Of a stretch of DNA of 5,767 nt, positions 1 through 5,290 are shown in pieces (the first letter of the stretch is position 1; every line of letters starts with the position of its first letter). A program made the position numbers and the translations under genes. The DNA comes from Oscillospiraceae bacterium. GTDB lineage: Bacteria > Bacillota > Clostridia > Oscillospirales > Ruminococcaceae. Below the pieces are notes generated by a model that saw only the letters and a program-made list of their open reading frames with translations, had not been told where the DNA came from and searched no databases. Location: assembly GCA_031271475.1 (NCBI GenBank), contig JAISVP010000023.1, forward strand, positions 1 through 5,767, in the 5' to 3' direction.

Positions 1-1
1 A

Positions 2-706
2 TTTGCGTCATATAACCGCAATGTTGACGGCAGTTACGATATAGACGTGCTTAATGACTACGCACACGCGTGGACGGAAGTTTATATAAGAGGTATGGGA
101 TGGGTGCCGTATGAGTTCACACCCGGTACGGACACGGGTTCCGGTCAGCCGCAAACCCCGGAAACCACGGAGCGTTCCGCATTAAGAACCGCACCGCCGC
201 AGACGGCTCCGGCAGTAACATCACCGCCCGTGCCTCCGGCAGACAGTCCCGGCAGTCCCGGCGGAAATACAAATCCGGCAGTCCCGTCCTCAATTAAATA
301 TACGGCAGCCGGTCTGGGAATTTTAGCATTGCTGGCGGCGGCTGTCATACACTTAAGAAGACTCCGTGCGCTGAAGGAATACGCGGATACATCCGACCGG
401 AAGAAAGCGGCGGAAAGGTATTACGGTTATCTTCTCAGAGTGTTGGCATTTTTAGGCATTGAATCCGAAAACAGCCCGCCGCTTAAGTTTGCGGAATATG
501 CCTGTGAACGGACGCAGTTAATCCGCAGGCAGGAGATAATGGCGGTAGCGGAAACGGCTTTAAGGGCGGCATACCGCAATACCGACCCGACAGATGAGGA
601 ACTGCTGTTCATGTCCGGAACCGTAAAAGACTTTGCCGCAAGGGTTTACCGCGAGCAGGGGTCATTGAAAAGATTTGCAATGAAATACATCTTTAACGCA
701 ATATAG
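2..706 (+). CDS. Membrane-bound transglutaminase-like protein, C-terminal part (5' end outside window)
   Basis: The frame is open from the left edge, so the N-terminus is missing; 234 residues are visible. Residues 20-42 carry the end of a transglutaminase-like core: the HAW motif holds the catalytic His (H22), and WVPYEFTPG follows, where Glu38 sits at the third triad position (Asp in many members). The catalytic Cys would lie upstream. A Pro/Ser/Thr-rich linker (about 43-100) leads to one hydrophobic helix (about 101-117) followed by Arg/Lys residues, then an alpha-helical tail of about 110 residues resembling the DUF4129-type C-terminus of TgpA-like proteins. The family order is several N-terminal membrane helices, an extracytoplasmic transglutaminase domain, one helix, and a cytoplasmic tail; the visible part fits this. 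The substrate is unknown, and peptidase or cell-wall roles are only guesses. The GTG at 47 is internal, not a start. The stop lies 48 bp before tmcAL with no terminator seen, so the two are probably co-transcribed. Confidence 0.85.
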   Translation, partial: FASYNRNVDGSYDIDVLNDYAHAWTEVYIRGMGWVPYEFTPGTDTGSGQPQTPETTERSALRTAPPQTAPAVTSPPVPPADSPGSPGGNTNPAVPSSIKYTAAGLGILALLAAAVIHLRRLRALKEYADTSDRKKAAERYYGYLLRVLAFLGIESENSPPLKFAEYACERTQLIRRQEIMAVAETALRAAYRNTDPTDEELLFMSGTVKDFAARVYREQGSLKRFAMKYIFNAI

Positions 707-743
707 CCTGTTCTCATCGAAATACAGAAAGCTATGAAACCAC

Positions 744-750
744 AGGGAGG
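744..750 (+). promoter_or_regulatory. Ribosome binding site that sets the tmcAL start
   Basis: AGGGAGG ends 4 bases before the ATG at 755. The in-frame ATG at 734 has no purine-rich site before it and would add seven residues (MKPQGGT) before the conserved N-terminus, so 755 is preferred. Confidence 0.75.
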
Positions 751-754
751 CACA

Positions 755-2020
755 ATGAAAACAGCCGGAATAATCTGCGAATACAATCCCTTTCACAACG
801 GGCATTTATATCACATTAACCAAACGCGTCAGACAGCGGGAGCAACCCATACCGTGGGTATAATGAGCGGGAATTTTGTTCAGCGGGGCGATATCGCGCT
901 TTTTAACAAATTCGACAGAGCGGAATTTGCTGTGCGGCACGGAATAGACCTTGTGATAGAACTGCCGACAGTATATGCTTTATCGTCTGCGGAATATTTT
1001 GCCGCCGGTGCAATTGAGATTTTAAACGCACTGGGCTGTGTGGATTTACTGTCTTTCGGAAGTGAATGCGGACGGATAGAAAGCCTTGAGCAGACAGCGG
1101 AACTGTGCATAAAAGCGGAAAACTCCCCGGAACTTTTAAGACTGTTAAAAGCCGGGAATTCCTACCCTGCGGCAATGCATGACCTCATACGCAAAGACAA
1201 CCGGAACGCGGCGGAAGTGCTTGCACACCCTAACAATCTGCTTGGAATTGAATATATAAAGGCGCTGAAAGCTTCCGGATCGGCAATCAAACCGATAACG
1301 GTATTACGGTCTTACGCACCGCATGACAGCGGAATTACCGAAGATATTTTCAGCAGTTCGTCATATTTGCGTGAACTTGCGGAAAATGCGCCGCCGCGTA
1401 CAGTACCCGCCGGATTCAATGATTATGTACCCGAAAGCTTACGCGAACCGTATACGGAACTGATTAAAAGCGGTTTAACGGCAGCGATCGGCAATTTAGA
1501 ACGCACACTGCTTTATAAGTTAAGGTGTCAGACCGCGGAAAATCTTGCGCAGATACGGGATGTTGAGCAGGGACTTGAAAATGTTTTTATAAAGGCGCGC
1601 AAAGCCGTGTCATTGCCGGAACTTATGGAATATTTGAAGTCACGGCGTTATCCTCATGCAAGACTCCGCCGGATTTTACTTAATATGCTTTTGGGGATAA
1701 AAAGAGAAGATATGCGTCATATTAAGTATATAAGGGTACTGGCAATAAACGAACACGGAACTCAAATACTTCGGAAAGCCAAAGAAACATGCAAGCTTCC
1801 GGTAGTATTTTCGTCAAAAGATTTAAAGAATCCGTCCGCCGTTGCCGCAAGGTTTGCGGAAATAGACGCACTTGCCTGTGATATATACGCCCTTGCGTGC
1901 GGCAGTATTCAGCCGTCAGGAACGGACTTCACACACAACCCTGCCGGGAGCCCCGGCGGGCACCGGCGAGCCGCCGGCGAGCCGCCGGCGGGCAAACGCG
2001 GCATATGCCCTAATGCTTGA
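755..2020 (+). CDS. tmcAL: tRNA(Met) cytidine acetate ligase (TmcAL, YlbM/DUF795 family)
   Basis: TmcAL uses ATP and acetate to make N4-acetylcytidine at the wobble base C34 of elongator tRNA-Met in the cytoplasm, which helps AUG be read correctly. The 421-residue product has the family signature throughout. At the N-terminus is a nucleotidyltransferase-type core, GIICEYNPFHNGH, with the HxGH pair H14/H17. Then come MSGNFVQRGD (37-46), the DLVIELP strand (65-71) and FGSECG (101-106). A helical C-terminal half follows, with the GLENVFIKA and KSRRYPHARLRRILL stretches. The family ending (DIYAL ... GTDFTHNP) is present, so the catalytic body is complete at about 396 residues. The last 25 or so residues (AGSPGGHRRAAGEPPAG...) do not look like TmcAL; they are encoded by the GC-rich repeat at 1940-2008, which also brings in the stop region. 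The tail is probably tolerated rather than functional. The gene lies between the transglutaminase-like gene and panD on the same strand. Confidence 0.95.
   Translation: MKTAGIICEYNPFHNGHLYHINQTRQTAGATHTVGIMSGNFVQRGDIALFNKFDRAEFAVRHGIDLVIELPTVYALSSAEYFAAGAIEILNALGCVDLLSFGSECGRIESLEQTAELCIKAENSPELLRLLKAGNSYPAAMHDLIRKDNRNAAEVLAHPNNLLGIEYIKALKASGSAIKPITVLRSYAPHDSGITEDIFSSSSYLRELAENAPPRTVPAGFNDYVPESLREPYTELIKSGLTAAIGNLERTLLYKLRCQTAENLAQIRDVEQGLENVFIKARKAVSLPELMEYLKSRRYPHARLRRILLNMLLGIKREDMRHIKYIRVLAINEHGTQILRKAKETCKLPVVFSSKDLKNPSAVAARFAEIDALACDIYALACGSIQPSGTDFTHNPAGSPGGHRRAAGEPPAGKRGICPNA
1940..2008 (+). repeat. GC-rich hairpin repeat, copy 1, read as the TmcAL C-terminal tail
   Basis: This very GC-rich block differs sharply from the surrounding sequence. 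It opens with a hairpin: 1940-1948 pairs with 1952-1960 (9 bp including one G-U) around the loop AGC. Then come two tandem copies of the 11-mer GGCGAGCCGCC (1965-1975, 1976-1986) and GGCAAACGCGGCATA (1991-2005). Bases 1959-1977 and 1991-2005 recur exactly and in the same order at 4991-5009 and 5011-5025. Bases 1944-1962 recur exactly as the reverse complement of 5107-5125. This supports a dispersed small palindromic repeat family, REP- or MITE-like in character. No transposase or target-site duplication is visible. Confidence 0.8.
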
Positions 2021-2028
2021 CTTAACTG

Positions 2029-2050
2029 ACGCGACCGGGAGCCGCCGGCG
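2029..2050 (+). repeat. Partial copy of the GC-rich repeat upstream of panD
   Basis: Bases 2029-2043 (ACGCGACCGGGAGCC) are the exact reverse complement of 5117-5131. The element continues as a short GC-rich tail and ends before the panD ribosome binding site. Its inner pairing is weaker than in the other copies (CCGG arms at 2035-2038 and 2045-2048). It lies in the 62-bp gap between tmcAL and panD. Confidence 0.65.
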
Positions 2051-2082
2051 CAAACACAAAGAAAAGAAAGGTATTATACAAA

Positions 2083-2403
2083 ATGCTGATAGAAATGCTG
2101 CATGGAAAAATACACAGAGCTACGGTAACACAGGCAAGACTTGACTATGAAGGGAGCATAACGGTAGACAAAGACCTGCTTGACGCGGCAGGTATTGCCG
2201 AATATGAAAAGGTACAGGTAGTGAACATAAACAACGGTCTAAGAATAGAAACATACACAATTGCGGGGAACAGCGGAGAAATATTCCTTAACGGCGCGGC
2301 GGCGCGCTGCGGACTGCCGGGGGACAGGATTATCATTATGGCATACGCCCTGATGACCCCTGACGAGGCAAAAAATTTCAGACCGAAAGTAGTTTTGCTG
2401 TAA
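2083..2403 (+). CDS. panD: Aspartate 1-decarboxylase precursor (PanD)
   Basis: PanD converts L-aspartate to beta-alanine, the amine half of pantothenate. It is a small cytoplasmic pyruvoyl enzyme made as a proenzyme that cleaves itself. The 106-residue product has the family signature: [12 protein letters not shown] (5-16), [10 protein letters not shown] with the self-cleavage bond between G24 and S25 (S25 becomes the pyruvoyl group), [11 protein letters not shown], and [21 protein letters not shown]9 and the Tyr in the IMAYA stretch are conserved. The length is slightly under the usual 115-130 residues. The ATG at 2083 is preferred because MLIEMLHGK matches the usual PanD start; an AAAGG at 2067-2071 lies 11 bases upstream, a rather long spacing. 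I see no good promoter in the 62-bp gap after tmcAL, so read-through from tmcAL is likely. The stop is 2 bp from the panC stop on the opposite strand. Confidence 0.96.
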   Translation: MLIEMLHGKIHRATVTQARLDYEGSITVDKDLLDAAGIAEYEKVQVVNINNGLRIETYTIAGNSGEIFLNGAAARCGLPGDRIIIMAYALMTPDEAKNFRPKVVLL

Positions 2404-2408
2404 AACTA
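2390..2408. terminator. Small AT-rich inverted repeat across the panD and panC stop codons
   Basis: TAGTTTT (2390-2396) pairs with AAAACTA (2402-2408) around a 5-base loop, and the two stop codons lie in it (panD TAA 2401-2403, panC TAG at 2406-2408 read leftward). A symmetric element here could slow RNA polymerase from both sides. The stem is AT-rich and no clear T-run follows on either strand, so a true terminator is doubtful. Confidence 0.25.
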
Positions 2409-3194
2409 ACTGCCGATACAGATATTGTCTATAAGCCTTGTTTTTCCGATAAAGACGGCAATTGCAATAACGTCTTCGATATTGCTGACATAATCTATTT
2501 TAGCAAGCGGCTCGGTTTCAAGCCGCTTTGTTACGGCATTTTTCAAGATATTAATATCATTTTCCCCGTTTTCATGCAGCTGTTTTGCGTATTGGAGGGA
2601 CTGGCTGAGAATTACGGCGGCTTTGCGCTGTTCCGGTGACAGGTAAGCGTTACGCGAACTCATAGCAAGCCCGTCCGGTTCCCTTACGGTAGGACATCCC
2701 ACAATCCGGATTCCGAAGTTAAGATCCGCCGTCATTTGTCTTACCACAGCAAGCTGCTGAATATCCTTTTGCCCGAAATAAGCGCTTTCCGGACGGATTA
2801 TATTAAAGAGTTTGGCAACGGCCGTACATACGCCCTTAAAGTGTCCCGGACGGCTTTGCCCGCACAGACCTTTGGTAAGTTCGGTTAAATCCACATATGT
2901 CTGAAAACCTTCCGGATACATTTCATCCGCATCGGGAGTAAAAAGAATATCCGCACCGGCCTGTTCACATAAGCTTATATCACGTTCGAGATTACGCGGA
3001 TAAGTTAAAAAGTCCTCATCCGGGGCAAACTGAACAGGATTAACAAAAATACTTACGGCAGTTTTTTCGTTTTCACTTACACTGCGGCGGATAAGACTTA
3101 AATGCCCCTCATGCAGGTAACCCATAGTCGGGACAAAACCCATGCCGGGGCTTCCGGAACTTATCATTTCACTGACAGTTTTGATTATTTTCAT
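2406..3194 (-). CDS. panC: Pantothenate synthetase (pantoate--beta-alanine ligase, PanC)
   Basis: PanC joins pantoate and beta-alanine using ATP, through a pantoyl-adenylate, in the last step of pantothenate synthesis. The 262-residue product has every active-site block: FVPTMGYLHEGH (20-31; H28 and H31 form the HIGH-like nucleotide site), SIFVNPVQF (48-56), RPGHFKGVCTAVAKLFN (115-131), YFGQKDIQQ (139-147) and REPDGLAMSSRN (171-182, the KMSKS-like loop). The end (AVFIGKTRLIDN) is also typical. The family usually has about 280 residues; the shortfall is mostly between KIDYV (232-236) and AVFIGK (246-251), where members I know have about 15 more residues. The start ATG overlaps the panB stop by 4 bp (ATGA), and GGGAGG on the minus strand (3201-3206) lies 6 bases upstream, so it is translationally coupled to panB. 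Confidence 0.95.
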   Translation of the reverse strand: MKIIKTVSEMISSGSPGMGFVPTMGYLHEGHLSLIRRSVSENEKTAVSIFVNPVQFAPDEDFLTYPRNLERDISLCEQAGADILFTPDADEMYPEGFQTYVDLTELTKGLCGQSRPGHFKGVCTAVAKLFNIIRPESAYFGQKDIQQLAVVRQMTADLNFGIRIVGCPTVREPDGLAMSSRNAYLSPEQRKAAVILSQSLQYAKQLHENGENDINILKNAVTKRLETEPLAKIDYVSNIEDVIAIAVFIGKTRLIDNICIGS

Positions 3195-4018
3195 GCGTGA
3201 CCTCCCGTAATCTGTAACAGGACGTCTTCCGGAACAGCGAAAGTATGCTCACCGGCAGGGAATTCCCCGGATCGCACATCTTTGATATACTGCTTTGCGG
3301 CATTTTTAATTTCCTCTCCGGCATCGGCATAACGCCGTACGAATTTAGGTGTAAACTCACGGTAAAGCCCGGCAATATCATGAATAACAAGAACCTGTCC
3401 GGCAGTATATTTTCCCGAACCTATGCCGATTGTCGGGATTGCAAGCGAATCGGCAATATATTTTGCAATCATAGCCGGAACACATTCCAGCAGTACGGCA
3501 AACGCTCCGGCATCTTCCAAAGCTTTTGCATCTGTTACAAGCTTCCGTGCGGTTTCCAAGGTTTTACCCTGTACTTTAAATCCGCCTAATGCGTTAACTG
3601 TCTGAGGGGTAAGCCCTATATGCCCCATTACCGGAATACCCGCATTGGTTATAGCCCTTACCTGCGGGGATATTTCAGCGCCGCCCTCAAGCTTTACGGC
3701 ATTCGCGCCGCCCTGACCGACCAGACGTCCGGCATTTCTGACCGCTTCGCTGACATCCGCCTGATAAGACATAAAAGGCATATCCGCAAGTATCAGAGCG
3801 GACTGCGTACCCCTTGCAACAGCTTTTGTATGGTGCAGCATATCCTCCACAGTGACCGAAAGAGTATCCTTATAACCGAGCATAACCATCCCAAGAGAAT
3901 CCCCGACCAAAAGCACATCGATACCCGATTCGTCAAGAAGTCTTGCGGTAGTGTAATCATAAGCGGTAAGCACAGTAATCTTTTCCCCCGCCGTTATAGT
4001 TGCGACTGTTTTTTTCAT
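3191..4018 (-). CDS. panB: 3-methyl-2-oxobutanoate hydroxymethyltransferase (PanB)
   Basis: PanB transfers a hydroxymethyl group from 5,10-methylene-tetrahydrofolate to ketoisovalerate to make ketopantoate, the first committed step of pantothenate synthesis; it is a cytoplasmic TIM-barrel enzyme. The 275-residue product is full length (E. coli PanB has 264). Visible landmarks are LTAYDY (17-22), VGDSLGMV with metal ligand D40 (38-45), ADMPF with metal ligand D79 (78-82), VKLEGG with K109 and E111 (108-113), GHIGLTPQT (132-140) and LECVP with the catalytic Glu178 (177-181). AAAGG lies about 8 bases before the start on the minus strand. It heads a two-gene unit with panC and has its own near-consensus promoter. 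The ketopantoate reductase (PanE or IlvC) that acts between PanB and PanC is not in the window. Confidence 0.97.
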   Translation of the reverse strand: MKKTVATITAGEKITVLTAYDYTTARLLDESGIDVLLVGDSLGMVMLGYKDTLSVTVEDMLHHTKAVARGTQSALILADMPFMSYQADVSEAVRNAGRLVGQGGANAVKLEGGAEISPQVRAITNAGIPVMGHIGLTPQTVNALGGFKVQGKTLETARKLVTDAKALEDAGAFAVLLECVPAMIAKYIADSLAIPTIGIGSGKYTAGQVLVIHDIAGLYREFTPKFVRRYADAGEEIKNAAKQYIKDVRSGEFPAGEHTFAVPEDVLLQITGGHA

Positions 4019-4057
4019 ATAAATTTCCTTTCCCGGCTGAAATAGCCGCCAATTGAT

Positions 4058-4087
4058 ATTATACCCTTAAATACCTGTTTGTGTCAA
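4058..4087 (-). promoter_or_regulatory. Sigma-A-type promoter for panBC
   Basis: Read on the minus strand: a perfect -35 TTGACA (4082-4087), an 18-bp spacer and a perfect -10 TATAAT (4058-4063). This predicts a transcript start near 4051 and a leader of about 30 bases before panB. No riboswitch or operator would fit in such a short leader, and none is seen. Confidence 0.85.
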
Positions 4088-4108
4088 GAAAAAAATTTCT
4101 TTCCCCTC

Positions 4109-4137
4109 TTGAAAAAGATTTTTTTTTGTAGTATAAT
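4109..4137 (+). promoter_or_regulatory. Sigma-A-type promoter for the SGNH-like gene
   Basis: The -35 TTGAAA (4109-4114), a 17-bp T-rich spacer and a perfect -10 TATAAT (4132-4137) predict a start near 4144. It is back to back with the panBC promoter, with only 21 bp between the two -35 boxes, so both may share the same upstream A/T-rich DNA. Confidence 0.85.
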
Positions 4138-4153
4138 AAATATACTGTACTGA

Positions 4154-4160
4154 AAGGAAG
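4154..4160 (+). promoter_or_regulatory. Candidate ribosome binding site for a non-ATG start of the SGNH-like gene
   Basis: AAGGAAG ends 9 bases before the in-frame ATA at 4170. A second purine run, AAGGGG (4163-4168), is 13 bases before the in-frame CTG at 4182. The ATG at 4230 has no such site before it. This supports a start upstream of 4230 but does not decide which codon is used. Confidence 0.45.
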
Positions 4161-4169
4161 TGAAGGGGA

Positions 4170-4973
4170 ATAAAAAGAACGCTGTATTCGGAAAGCAAGC
4201 GGCTGTCACGGCCGAAATTCCGGCTGTTTATGCTGCTGATGATTATATTCTTGACTTTCGGAATCTTTTTTACGGCATATATGTTTGATACTTTTTTGCA
4301 TCAGGAAGAGTTTTTCCGGAAGCATTACGGTATAAAACCGCCCGCGGCGGATACCGGCACTTCCGAAAGCAATTCCACCGAACCGTCCGTTAATCCCGTG
4401 GCACAGTCCCCGGCTAAAACGGCGGAATACTGGGAAGAATGCGTATTTGTAGGGGATTATGTTTTAGCGGACATCCTTTCCGGTGAGAATCCGCCGCCGC
4501 AGGATCCGGTACTTGCAAGCAGAGAACTGAACACCGAAAACATTTCCGCGTATGATACCGGGTCGGGAACCGTATCTGAGATACTGTCCGGAACGCATAA
4601 GAATATTTATGTCATGCTCGGCAATCACGAAATAGGAGCCGTTCCGAATGAAGAAATAGCACAAAGGGTTAAAACATTCCTCAAAGAGGTAAAAGAAACC
4701 GCACCCGATGCGGTAATTTATATTCTTCCCTTGCCTCCCGTAACAGCGGTGCGTGAAACCACACAGATAACAAATGCGCTGATTGACAGCTATAATGTAA
4801 TGCTTTTAGGACTTGCGGACAGCGAAGGTTATTACTATGCGGACATAAACTCCGCACTGAAGACGGAAAGCGGCGTACTCCCGGACATCTATGTTAACGC
4901 CGACATGACTACTTTTAAAAACTCAACCAAACAGATTGTTCTTGATTATATTTTAACCCATACCCTTGCATGA
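4170..4973 (+). CDS. Membrane-anchored SGNH/GDSL-hydrolase-like protein, probably catalytically inactive
   Basis: From the first ATG (4230) the product has 247 residues. The frame stays open back to a TGA at 4161, and the extra 20 codons (from the ATA at 4170) read KRTLYSESKRLSRPKFRLF, a basic stretch fitting the cytoplasmic side of the following membrane helix (residues 1-19 in ATG numbering). A start upstream of 4230, at ATA 4170 or CTG 4182, is therefore likely. A low-complexity linker (about 36-65) precedes an extracellular SGNH-like domain. It keeps the family layout: VFVGDYV (72-78, block I), SAYDTGSGTVSEIL (106-119), NIYVMLGNHEIG (125-136, block III), APDAVIYILPLPPVT (158-172) and LPDIYVNADMTTF (217-229, block V). 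The key residues are changed: the GDS Ser is Tyr77, the block III Asn region reads GNHE, and the DxxH motif reads ADMT. In substitution it may bind rather than cleave; its ligand is unknown. It is probably a single-gene unit. Confidence 0.75.
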   Translation: MKRTLYSESKRLSRPKFRLFMLLMIIFLTFGIFFTAYMFDTFLHQEEFFRKHYGIKPPAADTGTSESNSTEPSVNPVAQSPAKTAEYWEECVFVGDYVLADILSGENPPPQDPVLASRELNTENISAYDTGSGTVSEILSGTHKNIYVMLGNHEIGAVPNEEIAQRVKTFLKEVKETAPDAVIYILPLPPVTAVRETTQITNALIDSYNVMLLGLADSEGYYYADINSALKTESGVLPDIYVNADMTTFKNSTKQIVLDYILTHTLA

Positions 4974-5026
4974 GGCGGGGAGCCCCCGCAGGCACCGGCG
5001 AGCCGCCGGAGGCAAACGCGGCATAC
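4974..5026 (+). repeat. GC-rich hairpin repeat, copy 2, directly after the SGNH-like stop codon
   Basis: The block starts with the first base after the stop. GCGGGG (4975-4980) pairs with CCCCGC (4984-4989) around AGC, the same loop as in copy 1 (1949-1951). Compared with GCCGGG/CCCGGC in copy 1, the third pair is flipped from C-G to G-C, so pairing is kept although the sequence changed. It then shares GGCACCGGCGAGCCGCCGG (4991-5009) and GGCAAACGCGGCATA (5011-5025) exactly with copy 1. It lacks the second 11-mer seen in copy 1. Confidence 0.8.
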
Positions 5027-5043
5027 GTACCAGTACGCTTTTT
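5026..5043 (+). terminator. Possible weak terminator for the SGNH-like gene
   Basis: CGTA (5026-5029) pairs with TACG (5034-5037) and is followed by a C and five Ts (5039-5043). The stem is only 4-5 bp, so it would be weak alone; the stronger GC hairpin at 4975-4989 is just upstream but has no T-run. Confidence 0.3.
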
Positions 5044-5054
5044 AACCGCCGCGG

Positions 5055-5118
5055 TAACAATAATGTTGCGGCGATTCAGAAATATACAGGTACAGAAAAC
5101 GCGATATGCCCGCCGGGG
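5055..5118 (+). repeat. 64-bp direct repeat, unit A
   Basis: It matches 5132-5195 at 63 of 64 positions; the only difference is G at 5095 against A at 5172. The period is 77 bp. The unit joins an A/T-rich part, including TAACAATAATG, to a GC-rich end that belongs to the hairpin family also seen in tmcAL. Confidence 0.9.
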
Positions 5119-5132
5119 CTCCCGGTCGCGTT
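5098..5132. repeat. Palindromic element with nested stems (inverted copy of the GC-rich repeat)
   Basis: AACGCGA (5098-5104) pairs with TCGCGTT (5126-5132) as an outer stem. Inside it, CCGGG (5113-5117) pairs with CCCGG (5121-5125) around a 3-base loop. On the minus strand, bases 5125-5107 match tmcAL bases 1944-1962 exactly over 19 bp, so this copy is inverted relative to copies 1 and 2. Confidence 0.75.
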
Positions 5133-5195
5133 AACAATAATGTTGCGGCGATTCAGAAATATACAGGTACAAAAAACGCGATATGCCCGCCGGGG
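5132..5195 (+). repeat. 64-bp direct repeat, unit B
   Basis: This is the second unit of the 77-bp-period duplication, differing from unit A at one base (A at 5172). Beyond the unit the two copies diverge, and unit B runs into a different, longer hairpin. Confidence 0.9.
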
Positions 5196-5203
5196 GCGGG
5201 CAT
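5183..5203. repeat. Perfect 9-bp GC-rich hairpin
   Basis: ATGCCCGCC (5183-5191) pairs perfectly with GGCGGGCAT (5195-5203) around GGG. On the minus strand the stem is followed, after eight bases, by six Ts (5171-5176 on the plus strand), which resembles a terminator for leftward transcription, but no leftward gene lies here. It sits about 90 bases before nrdD and would be in its leader if transcription comes from upstream. Confidence 0.7.
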
Positions 5204-5290
5204 TCCCACACAGTACCAGCCCACGCCGGAACTCTGAACAGCGGAGAGGTAAAGATAACACGCGGCTTAAAAAGAGAAAGTGCGGATTTA

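Noticed and set aside
240..290. Degenerate copy of the GC-rich repeat in the transglutaminase linker (SPGSPGG)
   Set aside because: The resemblance is limited to a short Pro/Gly coding run; longer shared stretches seen among the other copies are missing.
903..1175. Minus-strand frames inside tmcAL
   Set aside because: They are shadows of a strongly supported gene, with no ribosome site or recognisable protein.
2017..2077. TTGACT at 2017-2022 and TATTAT at 2072-2077 as a promoter for panD
   Set aside because: The spacing is about 49 bp, far from the 16-18 bp needed, and neither box has a partner at proper distance.
1872..2144. 90-codon plus-strand frame spanning the end of tmcAL and the start of panD
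   Set aside because: It overlaps both real genes out of frame, has no domain and is open mainly because the GC-rich repeat lacks stops.
3245..4045. Plus-strand frames opposite panB (3245-3589, 3423-3605, 3620-4045)
   Set aside because: They lie wholly or mainly in the complement of panB and look like translations of its antisense strand.
4160..4290. GTG-initiated frame (VKGNKKNAVFGK...) overlapping the start of the SGNH-like gene
   Set aside because: It is short, ends at a TGA inside the membrane-helix coding region, and has a ribosome-like site too close to the GTG.
5055..5195. The duplicated unit as a CRISPR array or tandem NrdR box pair
   Set aside because: There are only two units with no distinct spacers, and no good match to the NrdR box consensus or its usual spacing.
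5076..5261. 61-codon minus-strand frame in the repeat region before nrdD
   Set aside because: Most of it is the duplicated repeat read backwards; no start site or family match is seen. Its GSPGGH stretch is the same repeat DNA that gives GSPGGH in TmcAL.
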